Shown in pieces: positions 9,704 through 18,138 of a stretch of 64,000 nucleotides of DNA. Both the position numbers and the translations under genes were made by a program. The stretch's first letter is position 1, and the number at the start of each line of letters is the position of its first letter. The notes under the pieces were generated by a model, which searched no databases, was not told where the DNA came from, and worked only from the letters and a program-made list of their open reading frames with translations. The stretch is from JABDIY01 sp963751955 (GTDB lineage: Bacteria; Actinomycetota; Acidimicrobiia; Acidimicrobiales; SZUA-35). Location of the stretch: contig CAVVWM010000017.1 in assembly GCA_963751955.1 (NCBI GenBank), positions 16,771-80,770 on the forward strand. The letters run 5' to 3'.

Positions 9704-10210
9704 GTGAGCCCGGACGATCTCGCCAAATCCCAAGATGACCAGAAGTTGGCAAAAGTGGTGACCGTTTCCGATGGAGTGATCCACGGCACCAGGGAAGACA
9801 GGAGTGGTGACGCGCTCACACAACGCCTGGAAGCCGATGGCTGGCGAATCGTGGACAGGCGACAGATCGAAGATGGCATCGACTCGGTTCGTGACACGCT
9901 GATCGAATTGGCTGCGGATTTCAATGGCCTGATAGTGACAACCGGCGGCACCGGCTTCGGACCCAGGGATCTGACGCCCGAGGGAACGAGTGAGGCTCTC
10001 GAACGGCACGCAGACGGGATGGCCGAGGCAATGCGTCTGTGTAATCCCAGTGGACTGGGTCGACTCAGCCGGGCGAGGGCAGGAACTCGGGGCGCAGCCC
10101 TCATCATCAATACGCCCGGTTCGACCAAAGGTACGGTCGAAACGCTTGAGGCGGTTTTGGACGTGCTCCCGCATGCGATCGAACTCGTCGGGGGCGGGCG
10201 TCCGCACTGA
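9704..10210 (+). CDS. MogA/MoaB family molybdenum cofactor protein
   Basis: A molybdopterin-binding domain protein of 168 residues that would adenylylate molybdopterin or help insert molybdate. The family motif TTGGTGFGPRDLTPE is at about residues 80-94 and NTPGSTKG near 133-140; SDGV early in the protein is also typical. The GTG start at 9704 is the only one close to the conserved region. Its stop overlaps the ATG of ribD (TGATG), which suggests one transcript. MogA and MoaB cannot be told apart here. Molybdopterin and riboflavin synthesis both draw on GTP, which may explain the pairing (inference). Confidence 0.9.
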   Translation: MSPDDLAKSQDDQKLAKVVTVSDGVIHGTREDRSGDALTQRLEADGWRIVDRRQIEDGIDSVRDTLIELAADFNGLIVTTGGTGFGPRDLTPEGTSEALERHADGMAEAMRLCNPSGLGRLSRARAGTRGAALIINTPGSTKGTVETLEAVLDVLPHAIELVGGGRPH

Positions 10211-11235
10211 TGGCCGAGTCACTCTCTCACGATCAGCGCTCGGACATTGAGTTCATGGAACGGGCGATAGACCGCGCTCGACACAGCCGCCTTCTGGCTC
10301 CCCCCAACCCATGGGTGGGCTGCGTAATCGTGACCGACGATGGAACTACATTCGAAGGCGGAACACAGCGGCCCGGCGGCCCCCATGCAGAACGGATAGC
10401 GCTGTCTCGGGCCGGTGAAAGGGCACGCGGTGCAACGCTGTTCACCACTCTCGAACCGTGTTCACATACAGGCCGCACCAGCCCGTGTGTGGATGCAATC
10501 GTGACCGCCGGCGTGACAAGGGTCGTGATCGGCCTGCTCGACCCTGACGATCATGTTGCCGGCGACGGGTTGAACCGGCTGCTCGAGGCCGGCATCGAGG
10601 TTGTGTTCGGAGTTGGGCAAGAGAAAGTGGAACGACAGCTCGGCCCCTATCTGCACCACCGCAGTACCGGTAAACCTTGGGTGGTCAACAAGATCGCCAC
10701 CACTATCGACGGTAGAACGGCTGCTGCTGACGGTTCGTCCCAGTGGATCACGGGTACGGAGGCGAGGGCCGATGTGCACCGGTTACGGGCTGAGAGTGAC
10801 GCAATTGTGGCCGGAGCGGGCACAGTTCGAGCGGATGATCCGCAGCTGACCGTACGCGGGGTCACTGCTCCCGATGGCGTTCCCCCGAGAGAACCACGTC
10901 GGATCGTCCTCGGAACTGCCCCCGAGGGCGCCAGGGTTCATCCGTGCACCGAGTACTCCGGGGAGCTCGAGCCGTTGCTGGAACAACTCGGTGCGGAGGG
11001 AGTTGTTCAGCTCATGGTCGAGGGAGGCGCCACCGTGGCGAACAGCTTTCACGAAGCGGGCCTCATCGATCAATATGTGTTCTATCTTGCCGCCGCCGTG
11101 ATGGGCGGCGACGACGGATCACCCGTGTTCCGCGGCAAAGGTGCAGCGAACATCTCACAATTGGTCCGAGGGCGATTTGAGGCGATTACGCCGCTGGGTG
11201 ACACACTGAGGGTTGATGTTTACCGGAATAGTTGA
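10210..11235 (+). CDS. ribD: Bifunctional riboflavin deaminase/reductase
   Basis: Deaminates the pyrimidine intermediate of riboflavin synthesis and then reduces its ribose. The N-terminal zinc deaminase domain has NPWVGCVIV, PHAER (zinc His, catalytic Glu) and EPCSHTGRTSPC (two Cys zinc ligands). The C-terminal NADPH reductase domain starts at PWVVNKIATTIDGRTA. Length, 341 residues, is normal to slightly short. The ATG overlaps the preceding stop, and its own end overlaps ribE by 20 bases. No FMN riboswitch is visible upstream, and coupling leaves no room for one. Confidence 0.95.
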   Translation: MAESLSHDQRSDIEFMERAIDRARHSRLLAPPNPWVGCVIVTDDGTTFEGGTQRPGGPHAERIALSRAGERARGATLFTTLEPCSHTGRTSPCVDAIVTAGVTRVVIGLLDPDDHVAGDGLNRLLEAGIEVVFGVGQEKVERQLGPYLHHRSTGKPWVVNKIATTIDGRTAAADGSSQWITGTEARADVHRLRAESDAIVAGAGTVRADDPQLTVRGVTAPDGVPPREPRRIVLGTAPEGARVHPCTEYSGELEPLLEQLGAEGVVQLMVEGGATVANSFHEAGLIDQYVFYLAAAVMGGDDGSPVFRGKGAANISQLVRGRFEAITPLGDTLRVDVYRNS

Positions 11236-11788
11236 AGAACTCGGATCCGTCGCGAGCCGAGACGGGGGTCGGCTGCGCTTGTCCTGTCAACGTGTTCTCG
11301 AGGATGTTGAGATAGGTGCCTCGATTGCTGTCAACGGCTGCTGTCTGACCGTGGTTGCGTGGGATGTCGCCGGCGGCTGGTGGGAGGCCGATGTCACCCA
11401 GGAGAGCTTTGATCGCACCCAGTTGGGCGATCTGAAGCCCGGTGATCCGATCAACCTCGAGCGACCGGTTCGATTGGAAGATCGCCTCGGCGGCCACTTG
11501 GTCCAGGGCCACGTTGATGCGGTAGGAGAGATCGTCGAAGCGGTACCCGATCTTCATGTCCGAGTCCCAGAGAATCTCCACCGCTACCTGGTGGAGAAGG
11601 GTTCGGTCACAGTCGACGGTATTTCACTCACGGTCGTCAAACCCACCGACGACGGCTTCACTGTTGCAGTGATTCCGCACACATCGGACGTAACCACCCT
11701 CGGTTCGAAGGTGGCTGGCGACCGGGTGAACATCGAAGTCGACGTTATGGCGAAGTATGCCGAGAAACTTCTGGAGGGTCATCGATGA
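11216..11788 (+). CDS. ribE: Riboflavin synthase, alpha subunit
   Basis: Makes riboflavin by dismutating two molecules of 6,7-dimethyl-8-ribityllumazine. The 190 residues show the two repeated lumazine-binding barrels. The family start MFTGIVEELG and its active-site Phe-Thr are present, then GASIAVNGCCLTV and, in the second barrel, GSVTVDGISLTVV. A TTG one codon earlier is possible, but ATG at 11216 gives the standard N-terminus and follows GAGGG. It overlaps ribD upstream and ribBA downstream (ATGA). The partner lumazine synthase, ribH, lies 2.5 kb away on the other strand. Confidence 0.96.
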   Translation: MFTGIVEELGSVASRDGGRLRLSCQRVLEDVEIGASIAVNGCCLTVVAWDVAGGWWEADVTQESFDRTQLGDLKPGDPINLERPVRLEDRLGGHLVQGHVDAVGEIVEAVPDLHVRVPENLHRYLVEKGSVTVDGISLTVVKPTDDGFTVAVIPHTSDVTTLGSKVAGDRVNIEVDVMAKYAEKLLEGHR

Positions 11789-13044
11789 CCGAATCCAATA
11801 CCACCGAAACCAACGACACTGCCGCGGTCGACGCCGATCCGTTCGATTCGGTGCCCCAGGCGATCGCCGCGCTTGGGCGGGGAGAGATTGTGGTGGTCGT
11901 GGACGACGAGGACCGCGAAAACGAAGGCGATCTCATCATGGCCGCCCAGTTTGCCACCGAAGAGAAGATGAGCTTCTTCGTGAATCACACCAGTGGCGTA
12001 ATCTGCGCCCCGCTCACCGAAAAGCGAGCCGATGATCTCGACTTGCCGTTGATGGTGCAGCAAAATACAGAACACATGCGCACGGCGTTCACTGTGAGCA
12101 TTGACTACCGGCATGGGACCAGCACCGGGATCAGCGCCCACGATCGTGCCCTCACGTTGCGGGCGATGGTGGACGGCGGCGCTCGACCCGCCGACTTCGC
12201 TCGTCCTGGTCACATCTTCCCACTCCGAGCACGCGAAGGTGGTGTTCTGAAGCGGGCCGGGCATACCGAAGCCGCAATCGACTTGTGCATTTTGGCCGGT
12301 GTCGAACCCGTCGGTGTGCTGTGCGAGATCGTGAATCAGAACGGCTCTATGGCTCGGGTTCCCGACCTGGCTGAGTTCTGCGCGAAACACGAACTGGTCT
12401 TCATCTCGATTGCTGATCTGGTCCGGTATCGACGTCGAACCGAGAAGTTGGTTCGCCGCGTCGCTGAGGCTGCGATTCCTACCGATGCGGGCGAGTTCAA
12501 TGCCGTCGTCTACGAGTCGGTGCTCGATGGTCAGGAACACGTCGCCTTCGTCAGTGGAGACCTCCGCCTCGCTGAGGAGCCTCTGATCAGGGTCCATAGC
12601 GAGTGTTTGACCGGCGACATTTTTGGGTCCCACCGTTGTGATTGTGGACCTCAGCTCAAAATTGCTATGCAACAAATCACCGAGGCAGGCGCTGGCGCGC
12701 TGGTGTATCTGCGTGGCCACGAAGGCAGAGGTATCGGACTGGGCCACAAGATCCGGGCCTACGGGTTGCAGGAGGAAGGTTTCGATACCGTCGACGCAAA
12801 CCTCGAGCAGGGTTTGCCCGCTGACAGCCGCGAGTACGGCATCGGTGCGCAAATCCTCGTCGATCTTGGCGTGACCAAGATGAAGCTGATGACCAACAAC
12901 CCGGCCAAGTACGGGGGATTGGATGGCTTCGGTCTGGAGATCACCGAACGGGTGCCCATCCAAACCGTTCCGACAGAAGCGAACATCGCCTACCTTCGGA
13001 CCAAAGCCGAGCGTATGGGTCACTTCCTCGAATTCGACGAGTAA
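11785..13044 (+). CDS. ribBA: Bifunctional DHBP synthase / GTP cyclohydrolase II
   Basis: Supplies both precursors of riboflavin. The N-terminal RibB half (residues 20-215) makes dihydroxybutanone phosphate from ribulose 5-phosphate and has DDEDRENEGDLI, HTSGVIC and GHTEAAIDL. The C-terminal RibA half opens the GTP ring; it has RVHSECLTGDIFGSHRCDCG with the three zinc cysteines, and GRGIGL. A Ser-Asn-Thr-rich lead of about 20 residues precedes the first domain. ATGA overlap with ribE shows coupling. Length, 419 residues, is typical. It converges on hisG with a 69-base gap. Confidence 0.97.
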   Translation: MTESNTTETNDTAAVDADPFDSVPQAIAALGRGEIVVVVDDEDRENEGDLIMAAQFATEEKMSFFVNHTSGVICAPLTEKRADDLDLPLMVQQNTEHMRTAFTVSIDYRHGTSTGISAHDRALTLRAMVDGGARPADFARPGHIFPLRAREGGVLKRAGHTEAAIDLCILAGVEPVGVLCEIVNQNGSMARVPDLAEFCAKHELVFISIADLVRYRRRTEKLVRRVAEAAIPTDAGEFNAVVYESVLDGQEHVAFVSGDLRLAEEPLIRVHSECLTGDIFGSHRCDCGPQLKIAMQQITEAGAGALVYLRGHEGRGIGLGHKIRAYGLQEEGFDTVDANLEQGLPADSREYGIGAQILVDLGVTKMKLMTNNPAKYGGLDGFGLEITERVPIQTVPTEANIAYLRTKAERMGHFLEFDE

Positions 13045-13113
13045 CGGTCAGCGCCGCCTCATTCCATCGCGAGCGGAGGGCAACAGGCGAGCGTGAAGCG
13101 CCCCAGGAGCGAG

Positions 13114-13956
13114 TTAAAGAATCGCGTCGGTGGGGAGGGCGACAATGGCGTCGGCTCCCAGATCTCTCAGTTCTTGTAGTCGCATCCACAATTCGTTCTT
13201 CTCGATCACCATGTGGGCCGCAACTCGATCATTTCGCCCTGCAAGAGGAAGCACTGTGGGGGAGTCAAGTCCGGGGAACACCTTTGACAGATCGGCGACT
13301 CGATCGGCGTCGACATGAAGCATCACATATTGGGTTCGACGGGCTTGGAGTGCTGCGGTAATCCGCAGCGACATCAGCTCGATCACGTTGGTGCCATCGG
13401 CAGGGGCGGTAACAAACGACGCCTGGCAAGCTTGCACCTTTTCGAGAACACGGAGGTGGTTTCGGCTGAGCGAACCCCCAGTTTCACGAAGGTCAACGAT
13501 CGCGTCGGCCATGCCGACCGCACAAACCCCCTCGAGGGCCCCGCCCATGCTCACGACGGTGAGGTCGATATCGCGCTCAGCAAAGAACCGCTCGGTCCAT
13601 GCCGGAAGGTGGGTTGCGACGGTCTTACCGGCGAGGTCGGCGGCGGAGGTCCATGGTTCGTCCTCCCGGCAGGCGACAACGAGATCAGACCTGGCAAACC
13701 CCAACTCGATTGTGGGCCATGATTCGATTTCGTTCTCGAGAGCTGTGTCGGTGGAGATGAACGCTGCATGGAGACGGCCTGCGCGAAGCCACGCAGCGGC
13801 ATCTCGTGGCCGCATCTCGATGAACTCGATTCCTTCGGCCAGCTTGGAAGCGTTGGCGCCGCGGCTAACCCGGTAACCGGCCTGGCGAAGAAGTTCGATT
13901 GTCTGCTCTCTCAGTCGACCTTTGGAGGGAACCGCAACACGCATGAGTGAGCTCAC
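13114..13956 (-). CDS. hisG: ATP phosphoribosyltransferase (long form)
   Basis: First step of histidine synthesis: joins ATP and PRPP. The N-terminal RVAVPSKGRLREQT is diagnostic; GGALEGVCAVGMADAIVDLRETG is the PRPP-binding part. At about 280 residues it has the C-terminal regulatory domain, so it should be feedback-inhibited by histidine without HisZ. GTG at 13956 overlaps the hisE stop by four bases; an ATG at 13944 (MRVAVPSKGR) is a good alternative and gives the more usual N-terminus. Cotranscribed with hisE and ribH. Confidence 0.95.
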   Translation of the reverse strand: MSSLMRVAVPSKGRLREQTIELLRQAGYRVSRGANASKLAEGIEFIEMRPRDAAAWLRAGRLHAAFISTDTALENEIESWPTIELGFARSDLVVACREDEPWTSAADLAGKTVATHLPAWTERFFAERDIDLTVVSMGGALEGVCAVGMADAIVDLRETGGSLSRNHLRVLEKVQACQASFVTAPADGTNVIELMSLRITAALQARRTQYVMLHVDADRVADLSKVFPGLDSPTVLPLAGRNDRVAAHMVIEKNELWMRLQELRDLGADAIVALPTDAIL

Positions 13957-14237
13957 GAACGACGCTCCTGAAGGACGTCGAGAAACGCTGTGGGCTCAAC
14001 GCCGGCACCGGCCAGAGCGACCATCAAGTGGTAGACGAGGTCGGCTGCCTCGTTGGCAACCAACGTTTTGTCCACCGTGGTACGACCGAGCTCGACGCAG
14101 ACCTCGAAGGCTTCTTCCATGAGTTTGCGTTGGTTGAGCTCGGAATCAGCGAGCAGCTTCGCGGTGTAGGACGTGGTGGGATCGTCAATGCGTCGATCTT
14201 CGATCACGGCCGCGAGTTCTTGGAGGATGGACGACAC
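13953..14237 (-). CDS. hisE: Phosphoribosyl-ATP pyrophosphatase
   Basis: Second step of histidine synthesis, hydrolysing phosphoribosyl-ATP to the monophosphate. The 94 residues contain the all-alpha MazG-like fold with KLMEEAFEV, where the paired glutamates hold magnesium, and NEAADLVYHLMV. It is a stand-alone HisE, not fused to HisI. Start is GTG at 14237, six bases after the ribH stop; the end overlaps hisG by four bases. Confidence 0.94.
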   Translation of the reverse strand: MSSILQELAAVIEDRRIDDPTTSYTAKLLADSELNQRKLMEEAFEVCVELGRTTVDKTLVANEAADLVYHLMVALAGAGVEPTAFLDVLQERRS

Positions 14238-14242
14238 GTCCT

Positions 14243-14710
14243 TCAGCCCGAGATCTGGCGTACTACTGACACCGTTTCGATGAGGGCGATGGCAGCCTCT
14301 GCGCCCTTGTTGCCCAACTTGGCCCCAGCCCGATCGAAGGCCTGCTCGAGGGTCTCGGTTGTGAGTATTCCGAATATCACTGGCTTGCCGGTGTCCATGG
14401 CCGCCCTCTGGATCCCCACGGCAGCCTGACCTGCCACGAAGTCGTAGTGACTCGTTGCCCCCCTGATCACCGCACCTAGGCAGATCACGCCATCGATGTC
14501 ACTACGCTCGGCCATTGTTCGGGCGACGAGAGGTGTCTCATAGGCACCGGGGACCCAGGCGAGGGTGATGTTGTCCTCGAGAACGCCGTGTCGACCCAGA
14601 GCGTCGATGGCTCCGCTCAGAAGCCGGTCGGTGATCAGATCGTTGAATCGGCCACAGACAATGCCAACCTTCAGTCCGTTTGCGGTCATAGAACCCGTGA
14701 TCGTCTTCAC
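14243..14710 (-). CDS. ribH: 6,7-dimethyl-8-ribityllumazine synthase
   Basis: Condenses the two riboflavin precursors to the lumazine used by RibE. The motif GLKVGIVCGRFND, then VPGAYETPLVA and GAVIRGATSHYDFV with the catalytic His, are clear. The frame is open to an ATG at 14818, but that adds 36 residues with no family match. GTG at 14710 gives a start (VKTITGS) that lines up with the usual RibH N-terminus and a normal length of 155. It heads ribH-hisE-hisG and is divergent from the GGDEF gene. Confidence 0.94.
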   Translation of the reverse strand: MKTITGSMTANGLKVGIVCGRFNDLITDRLLSGAIDALGRHGVLEDNITLAWVPGAYETPLVARTMAERSDIDGVICLGAVIRGATSHYDFVAGQAAVGIQRAAMDTGKPVIFGILTTETLEQAFDRAGAKLGNKGAEAAIALIETVSVVRQISG

Positions 14711-14999
14711 CCTGCTCAGGATACGCCCTCGATCCGGAGTACTCGCCTTCTTGAGTGGAATCATCCACCACGGATTGTGCTTGATCGACCGCCCGTTGAG
14801 GTTCTTTGACAGATCCATAAAGAGTGTCGGGGAAGTCTTGTTCCATTCGTCACCGGGTGCCTAGTGTCTGCCCCGGGTAACGGGTCCGGTGTTGCTGCTT
14901 GTTGTGGCAGATGGGTTTGTGCTGTCTAGTGACGAAATCGTCGTTGCTTGGCAGTCAACTTGTCGTCAACAAAGGAACCTGACTGCCGATGGATGAAGC
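14711..14999. promoter_or_regulatory. Divergent intergenic region, ribH / GGDEF-EAL gene
   Basis: No gene is convincing in these 289 bases. They must hold the promoters for ribH-hisE-hisG (leftward) and the GGDEF-EAL gene (rightward). Between 14851 and 14891 there is a nested inverted repeat: outer arms CACCGG and CCGGTG, with CCCG-GGTAA-CGGG (14872-14884) inside. It does not match a cyclic di-GMP or FMN riboswitch consensus by eye. No clear -35/-10 pair was found. Confidence 0.4.
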
Positions 15000-17441
15000 G
15001 TGAGTGATGAATTCGCTACGGGGACGGCGAGGCCGGAGAATTTGGATACCGGCTCGGTCGAATGGGGTGGTCTCTCTGTCTCGCGTCCGCGTCTGACGCG
15101 CCGGTTAGCCGGATTCCTCCTCGCAGCACCTGTTGCCACCGGCATATGTGTGATCGGTGTGGCGCTGACCTTGGTTGCCTTTTTCGGTGTGCGAGGCCTC
15201 GAGCACAGCCGTGCCGAGGTCGAATATGACCGAACGGTTCTGGAACAGACAACCGAGGTTCAACAGCGGCTCGCAACCCACATTCGCAAGTCCGAGGAAT
15301 TGGCGACGACCCTAAGCCTCGGTCCGATGTTCACATCTCCGGTGTTTGAAGGGTTCTTCGCATCGGGCGGACACTTCGGCCAGAAACTGCAGTTCGATGG
15401 GCTGGTTGTGGTGGAGCGAGTTGCCGGAGCCGAAGCTTTCGCCGAATTGCGAGATCGGGAGGCCTCCCGGGAGAACCCAGAGTTTCAGTATTCGTTCAAC
15501 CCGCTTGGAGTCGAGGAGGCGCTCGTCGTCACGCGCCGGTTCGGCAACGTGCTCGAGGCAGCACCGACCGGTTCGCAACTCGACCCAGTGCTGTCCAGTT
15601 GGGTTGAGCAGGCGTCAGACACCGGATCGACTGTTGTACAGATCGATTCCAATGCCAGCCCGCTGTTTCCGCTCTCTGATCCAGAGTCCACCGAGACTTC
15701 GGGATATCAGTCGCTGAACGGATTGGTCCTCGTAACACCGATCTACACCACAGGTGAAGAACCGGAACTGCGGGCTGCGGTTCTGAGCCGGGTTGACTTG
15801 GGTGATCTGCTCCGTGCGGTCCAGGGGTCCGACGTTCTCGTAGCTCTCGAACTTCTCGTGGGAGACAAGCTCGCAGCATCCACGGTGTCCGAAGACGAGC
15901 GAGGCAGTGCCCTGTCCGAGGCAGCCCAGTTCTCCGTTGGCGAGGAAACAATCATCTCTGTGCAGGGATATCGAACCGGATTCGATACGCCCAGAAACCA
16001 GAGCAACGCGGTGCTAACCGGAGGCTTGGCCCTTTCGTTTGTGCTGGCGTGGGTAGGCCGAGCCACGCGTCAACACGCGCTCACGTTGGGTCGCCTCGAA
16101 CGCAGCGAGTATGACGCACGTCATGATGTGCTCACCGGCCTCTTGAATCGGGCCGGGCTCACTATCGCCCTGTCACATCGCGTGGAAGATCGCCGACCGC
16201 CCGACTTGGTTGGCGTGCTCTTTCTCGATCTTGATCGACTCAAGATCATCAATGACTCCATCGGCCACACCGCCGGTGACGAAGTGCTCGGGTTTGTCTC
16301 GGACCGTCTGCGCGAAGTCAGCCAGCCCGAAGACGTGATCGGGAGATTCGGCGGCGACGAGTTCGTGATCGTCCCAGCCCAAGCCCGCTCTGTTCGCGAC
16401 CTCACACGATTGGCCGATGCGATCATCGAGGCTCTCTCCGCGCCGTGTGAGCTCAGCGACCGATCGATGCAGATCGTGTCTGCGAGTATCGGAATCTCCT
16501 GGGTCGCCGACGCTGAGGCCAGCGCGGAGAGCATGCTTCGAGACGCTGATGTCGCCATGTATCGCGCCAAAGATGCTGGTGGAAACCGTTGGGTCGTCTT
16601 CGACGCCGACCTTCGGGAGCAAGCCCTTGCCCGGCTAGAGGTTGAAAGGGAACTTCGAAAGGCCATCACCGAGGGCCAGCTCGTCGTCCACTACCAGCCG
16701 ATTGTCTCGACTCGTGATGGCACCGTCAGCAAGTTGGAGGCGTTGGTCAGGTGGCTCCACCCGGCACGCGGCCTGATCCCACCTGGCCAGTTCCTGTCGG
16801 TTGCCGAGGAGACCGGGTTGATCGTGGAGGTCGGCGAGCACGTCCTTCGGGAGGCGTGTAAGCAGGCCGCTCTGTGGAGTGCCAAGGTCGGCCGCAGCGT
16901 GAGCGTCAGTGTCAACGTTGCTGAGCGTCAGCTGATCGACCCGGGTTTGCTGAAGACGGTTCGAAGTATTCTGAATGAAACGGGACTCAACTCTGGCCAG
17001 CTCGAACTCGAAATCACTGAGGAGCTGATCATAGAGCGATTGGATCATCGGCTCACGATCCTTCGGCGGCTGAGTCGAATGGGAGTGAAACTCGCTATTG
17101 ATGACTTCGGAACCGGGAGGGCTTCGTTGTCTCAGCTTCGCCACCTCGAGATGGTGGACACCCTTAAGGTCGATCGTGCGTTCGTCGAGAACGTCGCCGA
17201 CAACGAGACGGACCAGAAGATCCTCACCGCAATCGTTGCGCTCGCCAAGAGCGTGGGCATGGAGACCGTGGCCGAAGGGGTTGAAGATGCTGACCAGGCA
17301 ACCAGGATCAAGGAGAATGGCGTCGACATGATTCAGGGCTTCTATTTCCACCGCCCCGGACCCGCAGCCGATATTCTGCCAGTCCTCTTAACACCGTTCG
17401 AGCTTCCGTGGGCGGCCCAGCAGTCGTTCTTGATTTCCTAG
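15000..17441 (+). CDS. Membrane CHASE-GGDEF-EAL cyclic di-GMP enzyme
   Basis: An 813-residue signalling protein. A membrane segment at about 37-64 is followed by an outer CHASE-like sensor domain (about 65-330), a second membrane segment (about 337-356), then GGDEF (about 375-530) and EAL (about 550-800). The cyclase motif is intact (GRFGGDEF). The phosphodiesterase residues also look intact: EALVRW, EITEEL, DDFGTG, LKVDR and AEGVED. It may therefore both make and break cyclic di-GMP, or one activity may dominate. The start is GTG with a weak GGA before it; the exact N-terminus is uncertain. The ligand of the sensor is unknown. Confidence 0.92.
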   Translation: MSDEFATGTARPENLDTGSVEWGGLSVSRPRLTRRLAGFLLAAPVATGICVIGVALTLVAFFGVRGLEHSRAEVEYDRTVLEQTTEVQQRLATHIRKSEELATTLSLGPMFTSPVFEGFFASGGHFGQKLQFDGLVVVERVAGAEAFAELRDREASRENPEFQYSFNPLGVEEALVVTRRFGNVLEAAPTGSQLDPVLSSWVEQASDTGSTVVQIDSNASPLFPLSDPESTETSGYQSLNGLVLVTPIYTTGEEPELRAAVLSRVDLGDLLRAVQGSDVLVALELLVGDKLAASTVSEDERGSALSEAAQFSVGEETIISVQGYRTGFDTPRNQSNAVLTGGLALSFVLAWVGRATRQHALTLGRLERSEYDARHDVLTGLLNRAGLTIALSHRVEDRRPPDLVGVLFLDLDRLKIINDSIGHTAGDEVLGFVSDRLREVSQPEDVIGRFGGDEFVIVPAQARSVRDLTRLADAIIEALSAPCELSDRSMQIVSASIGISWVADAEASAESMLRDADVAMYRAKDAGGNRWVVFDADLREQALARLEVERELRKAITEGQLVVHYQPIVSTRDGTVSKLEALVRWLHPARGLIPPGQFLSVAEETGLIVEVGEHVLREACKQAALWSAKVGRSVSVSVNVAERQLIDPGLLKTVRSILNETGLNSGQLELEITEELIIERLDHRLTILRRLSRMGVKLAIDDFGTGRASLSQLRHLEMVDTLKVDRAFVENVADNETDQKILTAIVALAKSVGMETVAEGVEDADQATRIKENGVDMIQGFYFHRPGPAADILPVLLTPFELPWAAQQSFLIS

Positions 17442-17534
17442 TAAGCGGGGGTCCGCAGGTCGATCAAAGCACCAGGCGCCGGCTTGACCACAGCAACCGT
17501 GGCTGAAGGAACGCTCGGCAGTAGATTTGGGTAG

Positions 17535-17891
17535 GTGGATCCAAAAGACATAGACCTCAAAGGTGCATTCGGTGATGAGGCCGACGATGTAGATCCGGCA
17601 CAGGCTGAGGCAATGGCCCAGGAACTCACCCAAGCTCGTGCCAGGCTCTTGGAAGCACCGGTGGCTGACGTCGTAGTCAATCACGCAATCGGGCTGTACG
17701 AGCTGGCCGCTATCCACCTCATGGCTCCCGAACCCGACTTCGACGAAACCCGACTAGGGATTGATGCGTTGAAGGCACTGGTCGAGAACCTGTCCGGACG
17801 GTTGGGTGAGGGCGAGGAGATGCTTGTGCAGGCTCTGTCCAGCCTGCAGATGGGGTTTGTTCAACGCCTGGCCGAGTCGGAGAACTCCTAG
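17535..17891 (+). CDS. DUF1844 family protein
   Basis: A small protein of 118 residues with the DUF1844 pattern: a helical core (VADVVVNHAIGLYELAAIHL, then RLGIDALKALVENL). No function is established. It lies directly before infC on the same strand, a position seen for this family in actinobacteria, which suggests a link to translation or ribosome assembly (inference). It starts with GTG; the N-terminal 30 residues are acidic. It may share the transcript of infC-rpmI-rplT, although a 223-base leader separates them. Confidence 0.83.
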   Translation: MDPKDIDLKGAFGDEADDVDPAQAEAMAQELTQARARLLEAPVADVVVNHAIGLYELAAIHLMAPEPDFDETRLGIDALKALVENLSGRLGEGEEMLVQALSSLQMGFVQRLAESENS

Positions 17892-17980
17892 ACGAACACC
17901 GACTCGTGAGTGCAGGGCATCGGCATCGGTCACGTGTTGGGTTTGTTGTGGCGCTGCTAGGCTCAGGAGAGGTAGCAAGA

Positions 17981-18061
17981 GGGCTTCGGCCCCACCGGCC
18001 AGCAGATTCGCAAATGTGTCTCGCGTTGCGCCCGGTTACCGGACATCACTTTGTGATGCCC
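17981..18061 (+). promoter_or_regulatory. Candidate structured leader of infC-rpmI-rplT
   Basis: Between DUF1844 and infC there are about 220 untranslated bases with three consecutive hairpins: GGGC-TTCG-GCCC (17981-17992), CCGG-TTA-CCGG (18032-18042) and CATCAC-TTT-GTGATG (18044-18058), the last extended by GG/CC. The second and third overlap at GG (18041-18042), so they could be alternatives. infC-rpmI-rplT operons are autoregulated through their leaders in several bacteria, so this is a reasonable control element. No match to a named leader family was established. Confidence 0.45.
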
Positions 18062-18100
18062 GTAGTGGCTCTTTTGTGCACCTATCCTGTCGTAGCGCTT

Positions 18101-18138
18101 AAGGAGCCGCCTAGATGCAAAGTTACTGCCATAGCTGA
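18101..18138 (+). promoter_or_regulatory. Shine-Dalgarno and ATG out of frame with infC
   Basis: AAGGAG (18101-18106) sits eight bases before an ATG (18115), the best initiation signal in the region. Read as given, this ATG opens only seven codons (MQSYCHS) and stops at TGA (18136-18138), while the conserved infC frame is one base over. Either one base too many is present between 18118 and about 18131 (AAA at 18119-18121 is a candidate), or this is a real short upstream frame overlapping an ATA (18131) in the infC frame. Confidence 0.6.

Noticed and set aside
9655..11220. FMN riboswitch for the riboflavin genes
   Set aside because: Looked for before the MogA gene, ribD and ribE; the genes overlap or are closely spaced and no RFN-like sequence was found.
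11779..13023. 414-codon minus-strand open frame opposite ribBA
   Set aside because: It mirrors ribBA almost exactly, has no family resemblance, and ribBA is certain. Long antisense frames are common in GC-rich genes.
17906..18114. N-terminal extension of IF-3 from GTG 17906
   Set aside because: The extra 70 codons show no IF-3 similarity, contain the leader hairpins, and the ribosome site is at 18101.
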